Source: JAKIYB01 sp964590255
GTDB lineage: Bacteria > Armatimonadota > Hebobacteria > CAIYQO01
DNA: 21,279 nucleotides
NCBI GenBank assembly: GCA_964590255.1
Contig: CAZPYA010000097.1
Span: 1-21,279 of the forward strand
Reading direction: 5' to 3'
The translations under genes were made by a program, and so were the position numbers. The notes beneath the pieces were generated by a model, which saw only the letters and a list, made by a program, of their open reading frames with translations, made no database searches and was not told the origin of the DNA. Shown piece after piece: positions 1 through 6,112 of this stretch. The first letter of the stretch is position 1, and every line of letters starts with the position of its first letter.

Positions 1-34
1 CCTACGCCGCCCGACCATTCAGGCGGTGGGATGT

Positions 35-50
35 TGAGCGAAAGTCCTGA
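35..50 (+). repeat. 16-bp repeat, inverted copy near right edge
   Basis: The sequence TGAGCGAAAGTCCTGA lies just downstream of the ygbA-like stop codon. Its exact reverse complement occurs at 21227-21242. Both copies are intergenic. The pair could be ends of a dispersed miniature element or members of an interspersed repeat; no transposase lies between them that would make the whole interval a transposon. Confidence 0.6.
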
Positions 51-53
51 ATA

Positions 54-410
54 CTACTCAGCCGTCTTCTTCGGCGGTGCGCCTTTGCGGTCGTGGAGGA
101 GGTGTTTCAACGCCGCCAGGTCGCCGCGGAGGAGGAGTCGAGGACCGGCGTATTTCATCACGGCTTTGATGCGGTCGCGTTCGGTGGGGTGGTAACAGTG
201 GATGGGGCACTGGCGGCAGGTGGGTTTGTCCCTGCCATGCGGGCAGCGCTGAAGGCGGGCCTGCACATAGTCAAGCAAGCCGGCGCAGTCGGCGCAGAGG
301 GTGCCGGGCGCGGTGCCATGCTCACCCTCGCAGGCAAGGCCGATCATCCGCTCTACCAGACGCAGCTCGTCGGCGAACCACTCCAACTCGTTATACTTAT
401 CTTCTGCCAT
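54..410 (-). CDS. ygbA: YgbA-family protein (nitrous oxide-stimulated promoter family)
   Basis: A 118-residue cytoplasmic protein matching, from memory, the small YgbA family (Pfam 'nitrous oxide-stimulated promoter'). Visible hallmarks are the Cys cluster C56-P-H-G, then C65-R-Q-C68-P-I-H-C72-Y, followed by R-D-R-I-K-x-V-M-K-Y-A-G-P-R (residues 78-91). A further C39xxC42 pair lies upstream, so a metal site is plausible. In enterobacteria ygbA is induced under nitrosative stress and is an NsrR target; the biochemical role is not established to my knowledge. The ATG at 408-410 is chosen over a GTG 13 codons upstream because AAGAG lies 7 nt before it and the GTG has no Shine-Dalgarno. A TATAAT hexamer sits in the AT-rich stretch just upstream. 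The gene is monocistronic here, divergent from the next gene. Confidence 0.85.
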   Translation of the reverse strand: MAEDKYNELEWFADELRLVERMIGLACEGEHGTAPGTLCADCAGLLDYVQARLQRCPHGRDKPTCRQCPIHCYHPTERDRIKAVMKYAGPRLLLRGDLAALKHLLHDRKGAPPKKTAE

Positions 411-603
411 AATATTGCTCTTATTATAATGATTCCCCAATAATACCACAAGAGGAATCGGCGGGAAGCGGTGTCAAATGCAGGAAATATCAGCGCAGCC
501 GTGAACTGTATTAGTCGGCGAGGGAGTTGTCCGAGGGCGGGCGGCGCGGAAGATCGATGCGGTGCAGGGATGCGCGGGTATCTGCCGGCGCAGCCGGATG
601 GTT

Positions 604-616
604 AGAAACAGTTTCT
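604..616. promoter_or_regulatory. Short palindrome upstream of the secreted-protein gene
   Basis: AGAAAC-A-GTTTCT is a perfect 6-bp inverted repeat with a 1-nt centre, ending 15 bp before the ATG at 632 and just ahead of the GAGGG ribosome-binding site. It has the form of a dimeric-repressor operator, but short palindromes arise by chance and no regulator is encoded next to it. Confidence 0.25.
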
Positions 617-631
617 TAGAGCGAGGGACGT

Positions 632-2185
632 ATGTTGCGGTGGTTCACCGGGCTGTTGATGTTCGTGCTGTTCGGGGGGATGCTGCCCGGGTGGGCGCTG
701 TCGACCATCAGCCAGCGGCTGTTGCTGCCGAATGGGCAGCCGGCGGCGGGGGTGGCGGTGACAGTGCGGCTGGCGCGGCCGGAAACGCGTCGCGTAGAGG
801 AACTGCGCACGACGACCGACGCGCGCGGCGTCTTCATCGCCAGCGGCCAGGTGGAGCTGAGCGGCGTATCAACCCTGGCGGCGGGTTACGTGCTCATCGA
901 CGCCCCCGGCTGTGTGCTGACGGTGACCGAGTTGCCGCTGGTGCGGACGGGTGCGACGCCGGACACGCTGCGGCTGGCTCCGGACTGCCCCTACGCCAGC
1001 AAGGTGGTGGACGAAGCGGGCGCGCCAATGGCGGGAGCCACGCTCAGCGTGATTCAACTGGGCGGCACCGACTCGTGGGGAAAGACGCGCGCGCTGCTGA
1101 ACGCCCCGCTGATGAACCTGGCCACGCCTATCATGACCACGAAGACGGACGCCGCGGGGCAGTTCACCCTGCGCGGTGCCACGCTGGTGGATGACGAGCA
1201 CGCCAGCACCGCCGGCGAGGGCGCCTTCACCCCCGGCAAGCTGGTCGCCTTCGTGCAGACGGCGGCGGGCCTGCTGGCCGGCGAGACCGACATCATCTTC
1301 AAGCCCGCCAACGTGCCGCAAGGCAACCCGCCACGCCCGCTGGTGGTGGCCCCCACCCTCACCGTGCGCGGCACGGTCATCAATGCGCAGTCGAACAACG
1401 CGGTGGGCAACGCGGAGATCACCTTCGCCGGGGAGTCCGCCGCCGCCAGTGTGCTGCCGCCGACCCGCTCGGACGCCCGCGGGCTCTTTGAGTATCACGG
1501 CGTGCCGCGCATGTCGAACATCTACGCCATCGCCGACCACGCCGCCACCACGAGCGGCTGGGCGGCAGTGACCCAGCGCCTGCGCAACGCCGCCGACAAG
1601 GCGCAACTGGTGCGCCAGGTGACGATCAAGCTGCGGCCGCTGGCGCAGGCGAACCTGGCCATCGTGGACGGCGCGGGACAGTTGCTGGGCATCCCCGGCA
1701 CGCTGACCGCCATCGCCGACGAAGGCGTCCGCGTGGGCAACAGCCTGGTGGGCCGCGACGCCGCTACCGGCGCCGTCGCGAACGGCCGCGTGTCGATGAA
1801 GATGGCGGCGGGCCGCAACCGGCTGGAGTTGCAGGTGCCCGGCTACGCCCTGCTGGAGGAATCAGCCGAGATCTACGTCGCCCCGGACGGCATCAAAAGC
1901 CTCACGTTGAAAGCCGCGCGGGTGCGAGGCTTCCTCGTCCGCTTTACCACCGACCACCCGGACGGCTTTTTCGGCACAAAACTGCAGGTGCGCACCGCCA
2001 ACGGCACGGTACTCACAGCCGGCGGCGCCATGGGCATTCGCGCGGATGGCTGGTGGTTCGCGCCCGCCGGCGACCTGGGCGACACGGTGGAGATGCACAT
2101 CCTGCGCGGCGCCCAGGAAGTGCTGCCGTGGGTGACGCTGTCGGCGGACCCCACGAAAGCAATTATGACGCTGGAAGTGAAGTAG
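632..2185 (+). CDS. Secreted protein with carboxypeptidase-regulatory-like domains
   Basis: A 517-residue exported protein. The N-terminus has an Arg at position 3, a hydrophobic core (about residues 5-22) and a probable signal-peptidase site after WALS, so it is likely periplasmic or extracellular. The mature part contains several beta-sandwich modules of the carboxypeptidase-regulatory-like/Cna-B type. Each shows the pattern 'V.D..G.P..GA.V.....TDA.G.F...': about 30-80 (TTTDARGVF), 120-185 (KTDAAGQFTL) and 244-295 (SDARGLFEY). The C-terminal 200 residues look like further beta-rich domains that I cannot name. No catalytic residues are recognised; the role is probably structural or carbohydrate/protein binding. 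GAGGG at 623-627 lies 4 nt before the ATG. It is followed by a 175-bp gap holding a family-A repeat. Confidence 0.75.
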   Translation: MLRWFTGLLMFVLFGGMLPGWALSTISQRLLLPNGQPAAGVAVTVRLARPETRRVEELRTTTDARGVFIASGQVELSGVSTLAAGYVLIDAPGCVLTVTELPLVRTGATPDTLRLAPDCPYASKVVDEAGAPMAGATLSVIQLGGTDSWGKTRALLNAPLMNLATPIMTTKTDAAGQFTLRGATLVDDEHASTAGEGAFTPGKLVAFVQTAAGLLAGETDIIFKPANVPQGNPPRPLVVAPTLTVRGTVINAQSNNAVGNAEITFAGESAAASVLPPTRSDARGLFEYHGVPRMSNIYAIADHAATTSGWAAVTQRLRNAADKAQLVRQVTIKLRPLAQANLAIVDGAGQLLGIPGTLTAIADEGVRVGNSLVGRDAATGAVANGRVSMKMAAGRNRLELQVPGYALLEESAEIYVAPDGIKSLTLKAARVRGFLVRFTTDHPDGFFGTKLQVRTANGTVLTAGGAMGIRADGWWFAPAGDLGDTVEMHILRGAQEVLPWVTLSADPTKAIMTLEVK

Positions 2186-2230
2186 GCTGCGCCGCAATGC
2201 CGTTACAATAAGCTCAATCGTTCCGCCGTG

Positions 2231-2272
2231 TTCACCTCTCCCCCAGACCCCTCCCCTACGCGGGGAGGGGAG
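2231..2272 (+). repeat. Family-A REP-like element, single copy
   Basis: A TTCACCTCTCCCCC head is followed by CCCCTCCCC-tacg-CGGGGAGGGG, a 9-bp GC-only hairpin stem. The same head and stem reappear at 17881-17927 and, inverted, at 17969-18015. This copy is solitary. The element lies between two same-strand genes; with no T-tract it is not a standard terminator, though it could still stall transcription or protect a 3' end. Confidence 0.7.
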
Positions 2273-2360
2273 ATGATACGGAAAGATGTCGACGCGATGG
2301 GGCTGGTGAACAACAATCGGTGCTTATTTTAATGGCATTGGGCTGCGCCGGGTGGCATGC

Positions 2361-2918
2361 ATGACGGATGAGCAGATGCCGGATACCGTAGCAACCGTTC
2401 CGCCGACACCGGTGTTAGCGGTTGTTCGCCCACGACCACTCATTGTCACTATTGCCGCCATCTATCTTTTTGGGTTGGCGGTATTTGACGCATTACGTGT
2501 GCCGGGCATCATCGACGAAGTCTTCAAAGGCCAGACACTCTGTTATTGCTGGCGGGCAGATTTGAAATGGTTACACGATCTGCTTGGGTATGCGAACCTT
2601 GTGATGAGGTTATTCGGCGCCATCGTCTTTATGCTTTTTGGCTTTCAGGTGTTAGCAATACGTGAGCTTGGCCGGAAAGCAGCCATATTTTTTCTGGTGT
2701 TCAACACGGTCTATGCGTGCAGTATCCCTGCGCTCTGGTTCTATTTAAATACGAATAATTTCCCATCTCTTCGTATGGGAGGGATGCCGACATTGATACA
2801 GATGACAATCGGTTATTGCCTTCTCTATGGTATCCCTGTCGTGCTGTTATCCTTGAAACGCGTGGTACGCGCCTTTCGAAACGAGGCCGAATATGCCCAT
2901 CCATCTCACCCCCAGTGA
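2361..2918 (+). CDS. Small four-helix integral membrane protein, unknown family
   Basis: A 185-residue protein with four predicted membrane segments at roughly residues 25-46, 77-100, 106-128 and 144-164. The N-terminus is Pro/Val-rich and the C-terminus short and charged. I do not recognise a family and see no catalytic motif. The ATG at 2361 is preferred over GTG 2352 because GGGTGG lies 7 nt upstream. Base composition is clearly lower in GC (roughly half) than the flanking genes, with many A/T-ending codons, which suggests a different origin or relaxed constraint; membrane proteins also lean this way because of Phe/Ile/Leu codons. Its 3' end overlaps the next gene by 26 bp in another frame, so the two are probably translationally linked. 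Confidence 0.65.
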   Translation: MTDEQMPDTVATVPPTPVLAVVRPRPLIVTIAAIYLFGLAVFDALRVPGIIDEVFKGQTLCYCWRADLKWLHDLLGYANLVMRLFGAIVFMLFGFQVLAIRELGRKAAIFFLVFNTVYACSIPALWFYLNTNNFPSLRMGGMPTLIQMTIGYCLLYGIPVVLLSLKRVVRAFRNEAEYAHPSHPQ

Positions 2919-4659
2919 TAACCTGGCCGACGCCGTGCTGCGTGCGCGGGAGGGCGACCGCCATCTGGTGTTGCATGGCGGGGCGTATTATGACGCCTGC
3001 CTGACGCTGACGGCGGCGGACAGCGGGCTAACCATTGAGGCGGCGGCGGGGGAGACGCCGATCTTATACGGCGGGCGGCGGCTGGACGGGTGGCAGCCGG
3101 GCGACGGCGAGACGGTGGCGGTGGGGCTGCCGGGGGTGGCGAAAGGGACGTGGGATTTCCGGCACCTGGTGGTGAACGGCAGGCTGTGCCCGCGGGCGCG
3201 CTACCCGGAAACGGGGGCATTCACCCACGAAAGCACCTTCCCGGTGCGCTGGATGAGCACGACCGGGGGCGGGTGGGAGCGCAAGCCCACCCCGGATGAG
3301 CTGACCACCATGGTCTACGCTGAGGGTGACCTGGGGCCGTGGCTGAACCTGCGTAACGCCGAGTTGACGGTGTATCACCAGTGGGACGAGTCGGTGGTGG
3401 GGGTGGCGGCGCTGGACGCGGCGACGCGCACGGTGACCTTCTCGACGCCGAGCGGGCACCCGGCGGGGGCCTTCGGCGAGTGGAACGCGAAGGCGCGCAC
3501 CTACGCCGTGTGGAATGTGCGCGAGGGGCTGACGCAGCCCGGTCAGTGGTACCTGGACCGCGATGCGGGGAGCGTAGTGTATTGGCCGCTGCCCGACGAG
3601 GACATGGCCGTGGCGGAGGCGGTCGCGCCGACCACGGAGCGCATCATCCGCCTGGAAGGCACCGAAGACGCGCCGGTAACGGGCGTGGCGCTGCGCGGGT
3701 TGACGCTGTGCGCCACCACCACGCCGCTGGTGGCCGGGGGCTTCGCCGCGAGTAGATTCGATGGCGCGCTGTCCGGCGCGCAGGCGCAGGGCTGCCTGTT
3801 CGACGGGCTGACCATCCGCGCCGTCGGCGGACAGGGGGCGAAGTTCACGCAGAGCGCGGGGTTGCTCTTCGACGGCTGCGAGGTGGCGGAGACGGGCGCC
3901 GGGGGCATCTACCTGCACGGTTCGACCGGCTGCACCGTGCGCGAATGCCACATCCACCACGACGGGCGCAGTTATCCCAGTGCCATCGGGCTGCAGCTCT
4001 CCGGTTCGGGCCATTCGATCAGCCACAATGAGGTTCACGACACCACCTACAGCGCCATCGGCTGCAGCGCGGCGGGCACGGTGTTCGAGTCGAACCTGTT
4101 TTACGCGGTGATGCAGGAACTCAGCGACGGCGCGGCCATCTACGCCGGCTTCTGCACGGGCGTGGTGATGCGCGGCAACGTAGTGCGCGGCGGCGGCGGC
4201 ACGCAACTCGCGCACGCCTACTACATCGACGAGCAGGGCGAGGATTTCCTGGTGGAGGGCAACCTGGCGGTAAACACGCGCTGGCCGTCGCACAACCATA
4301 TGGCGCGACGCAACACCATTCGCAACAACGTCTTCATCGACGACGGCGACGCCCACCTGACCTTTATGCGCTGCGAGAATTTCACGTTCGAGCGCAACCT
4401 CGTCATCGCCGGCGGCAGGCTGACCATTTCCGCCGCTGACGGCGCCCTGGCGGCGCTACCGCACAATATCCTGTGGAGCGATGCCGGCGCCATCGAGCTG
4501 GAAACCTACGCCGCGGACGGCTATTCGCCCGTCGCCCGCACGCCATTCGTCCCCCGCGACGGCACGGTGATCGGCGACCCGCGCGAGGACGATACGCTCA
4601 CAGAGAAGCTGGGCATCGTGCCGCTGCAGGTGAGCAACGCCGGCCGAACCGGGCGATAA
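2893..4659 (+). CDS. Right-handed parallel beta-helix protein (GH141-like architecture)
   Basis: A 588-residue protein. The N-terminus (residues 8-60, DNLADAVLRAREGD...LHGGAYY) resembles the cap found on beta-helix carbohydrate enzymes. Residues 90-105 (HLVVNGRLCPRARYPETG) resemble the 'VNG..R.RARYPN' signature of glycoside hydrolase 141-like proteins. From about 260 to 510 there are repeated beta-helix rungs of the form 'GLT/FDGC.V...G..GI.L.GSTGCTVRECHIHHDG' and 'ISHNEVHDTTYSAIG'. No signal peptide is visible, which is unusual for a polysaccharide-active beta-helix, so it may act in the cytoplasm or use an unrecognised export route. Fucosidase or xylanase activity is known for characterised GH141 members, but I cannot assign a substrate. 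GAGG lies 6 nt before the ATG, inside the upstream gene's 3' end. Confidence 0.75.
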   Translation: MPIHLTPSDNLADAVLRAREGDRHLVLHGGAYYDACLTLTAADSGLTIEAAAGETPILYGGRRLDGWQPGDGETVAVGLPGVAKGTWDFRHLVVNGRLCPRARYPETGAFTHESTFPVRWMSTTGGGWERKPTPDELTTMVYAEGDLGPWLNLRNAELTVYHQWDESVVGVAALDAATRTVTFSTPSGHPAGAFGEWNAKARTYAVWNVREGLTQPGQWYLDRDAGSVVYWPLPDEDMAVAEAVAPTTERIIRLEGTEDAPVTGVALRGLTLCATTTPLVAGGFAASRFDGALSGAQAQGCLFDGLTIRAVGGQGAKFTQSAGLLFDGCEVAETGAGGIYLHGSTGCTVRECHIHHDGRSYPSAIGLQLSGSGHSISHNEVHDTTYSAIGCSAAGTVFESNLFYAVMQELSDGAAIYAGFCTGVVMRGNVVRGGGGTQLAHAYYIDEQGEDFLVEGNLAVNTRWPSHNHMARRNTIRNNVFIDDGDAHLTFMRCENFTFERNLVIAGGRLTISAADGALAALPHNILWSDAGAIELETYAADGYSPVARTPFVPRDGTVIGDPREDDTLTEKLGIVPLQVSNAGRTGR

Positions 4660-4673
4660 CGCGCCCCCTTTCT

Positions 4674-4713
4674 ACGTCCCTCGCCCCCTGTCCCTTGCCA
4701 TGATGGGAGAGAA
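4674..4713 (+). repeat. Possible degenerate family-A repeat
   Basis: The stretch CCCTCGCCCCCTGTCCCTT followed by CCATGATGGGAGAG resembles the right-hand copy at 12957-12996 (head CCTCACCCCTGGCCCCT, then a CTCCCA...TGGGAG hairpin), with several mismatches. A flanking TCCCTCG/CGAGGGA pair could form an outer stem. This may be a decayed copy. Confidence 0.3.
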
Positions 4714-4838
4714 AACGAGGGATGAATACGGATCCCATCCACGACACGCGAAGGCCGTGGCGTGAATTTACCTCGACTAAACCGTTTTTATTGGGGCAAA
4801 TCTTTTCACATTTTTTCGTATTACCCGAAACGACGTGT

Positions 4839-4867
4839 GCAACTTCTGCCTACCGACGGTGTCAGTA
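4839..4867 (+). promoter_or_regulatory. Candidate ECF-sigma-type promoter for the anti-sigma-like gene
   Basis: GCAACTT (4839-4845), a 15-bp spacer and GTCAGTA (4861-4867) resemble the RpoE-type pattern GGAACTT-N15/16-GTCTAA: six of seven -35 positions and the GTC core of the -10. Transcription would begin near 4873, leaving a leader of about 27 nt that contains GGGGAG before the ATG at 4900. Autoregulation by an ECF sigma factor would suit an anti-sigma gene. No sigma factor is encoded in the window to test this. Confidence 0.35.
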
Positions 4868-4899
4868 AGATTGAAGCAACAGGGGAGTTGCGCAAACGT

Positions 4900-6039
4900 A
4901 TGATGCGATGTCCTTTCACTGACGAGTTACAGAGCGATACACTGAACACCACGGACCTGCGCGTGGCGGAACATCTGGCTGCCTGCCCGGCGTGCCGCGA
5001 TGAGTGGGCGCGCCAGCAGCGGCTGCAGGCCATGCTGGCCACGCTGCCCGCCATCGAGGCGCCTGCCGCCGTGGCGCAGCGGCTGGACGCCGCGGCGCTG
5101 CCCGTAGCCGACCTGACCTGCGACGAGACGCTGGAACTGCTGGAAGCCTACCGCGACGGCGCGCTGAGCGCCGCGCAGACCTTCCTGGTGGAAGAGCACC
5201 TGCTGTGGTGCACGGACTGCGCCGAAGAGCTCGAGCGGGCTGACCGCCTGGGCGCGCTGCTGGCGACGCTGCCGCAGGAACCCGCCCCCGCCGCCATCGC
5301 CGAGCGCATCGCCATTGCCCGCCAGCCCTGGTGGCAGCGGCTGCTGGCGCCGGCGCCGGCCTGGGGCATGGGCTTTGCCGCCGCCGCGATGCTGGCCGTC
5401 GCCATGGTTACCAATTTCGCGCGCCCCACGCTGCTGCCGGTGGCGACGCACACCGCTCCGTTGCCCACGCGAGTGGCGCGGGTCACCGATGTCCAGCCGC
5501 GCGACGATGCGCGTCGCATCGTGCCGGCGCCGGTGGCGCCGACGCATCTGGTCGAAGTCATCGGCACCGCGCCGGTGATTTTGCACCCGGAGAAGCTGCC
5601 CGTTGCCAGCACGCCGGCGACGCCGGTCATCCGGCCCACGGTGCTGGTGCGGATGAATACGGCAGGACGCAGCACGCGCCATGAGATGGACGCGAGCCGC
5701 GCCGAGGCGCGGGTGGACGCCGTGGTCGCCACAGTGGCCGATTACACCGCATCGGCGCGCGAAGACCTATCGCGCATGGCGCGTGAAACGGAATTGGCTT
5801 CGATTGAGGAATCGCTGTCGAATGCGCCGATCATGGTCGCCTCGACGGCGCACCGGCGATCCGATACCGTCATCACCCAGCCGTCCTCCCCGGTGGATGA
5901 CTCCCTACGCGCGACCGAATTCAATCGGTCCCTCAATGAGGATCTGCAACGGCGCAAGGGCACGCTGGCCCCGCAGCCGATGGTGATCCGCGGTGACGAC
6001 CGCGACAAAGCGACCGGCGTGCTGATGACCATCAAGTAA
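4900..6039 (+). CDS. Membrane protein with two zf-HC2 anti-sigma zinc fingers
   Basis: A 379-residue single-pass membrane protein. Two successive zf-HC2 (anti-sigma zinc-finger) modules are visible: C4-x20-H25-x3-C29-x2-C32 and C74-x25-H100-x3-C104-x2-C107, about 75 residues apart. One membrane segment follows at about 153-173, then a Pro/Thr/Val-rich and finally polar domain of about 200 residues, presumably periplasmic. Family knowledge: zf-HC2 proteins usually hold an ECF sigma factor inactive at the membrane. Two fingers in one chain and the absence of an adjacent sigma gene are unusual. The reading frame stays open back to GTG 4762, but the first 46 codons are AT-rich and unlike the rest, and overlap a candidate promoter, so ATG 4900 is preferred. 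The next gene, a predicted outer-membrane barrel, starts 73 bp downstream. Confidence 0.75.
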   Translation: MMRCPFTDELQSDTLNTTDLRVAEHLAACPACRDEWARQQRLQAMLATLPAIEAPAAVAQRLDAAALPVADLTCDETLELLEAYRDGALSAAQTFLVEEHLLWCTDCAEELERADRLGALLATLPQEPAPAAIAERIAIARQPWWQRLLAPAPAWGMGFAAAAMLAVAMVTNFARPTLLPVATHTAPLPTRVARVTDVQPRDDARRIVPAPVAPTHLVEVIGTAPVILHPEKLPVASTPATPVIRPTVLVRMNTAGRSTRHEMDASRAEARVDAVVATVADYTASAREDLSRMARETELASIEESLSNAPIMVASTAHRRSDTVITQPSSPVDDSLRATEFNRSLNEDLQRRKGTLAPQPMVIRGDDRDKATGVLMTIK

Positions 6040-6112
6040 TCCCCGGCGCCCGCCGCGCGCCAATCCTGTGTTGACACGTCCCGGGTTGTAGACCGGGTGG
6101 ACAAAGATAGCG

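Noticed and set aside
2185..2350. A 10-bp direct repeat GGCTGCGCCG at 2185-2194 and 2341-2350 as a target-site duplication
   Set aside because: The motif is short and GC-rich, so chance is plausible, and the enclosed segment has no terminal inverted repeats.
3064..4356. A 430-codon open frame opposite the beta-helix gene
   Set aside because: Arg/Ala/Val-rich translation typical of antisense frames in high-GC DNA; no motif and no ribosome-binding site.
4762..4899. An N-terminal extension of the anti-sigma-like protein from GTG 4762
   Set aside because: The segment is AT-rich, has codon use unlike the rest of the gene, places extra aromatic and basic residues before the first zinc finger, and overlaps a candidate promoter.
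6071..6099. TTGACA at 6071-6076 as the -35 of a promoter for the barrel gene
   Set aside because: No acceptable -10 hexamer lies 15-19 bp downstream; the sequence there is CGGGTG-rich.
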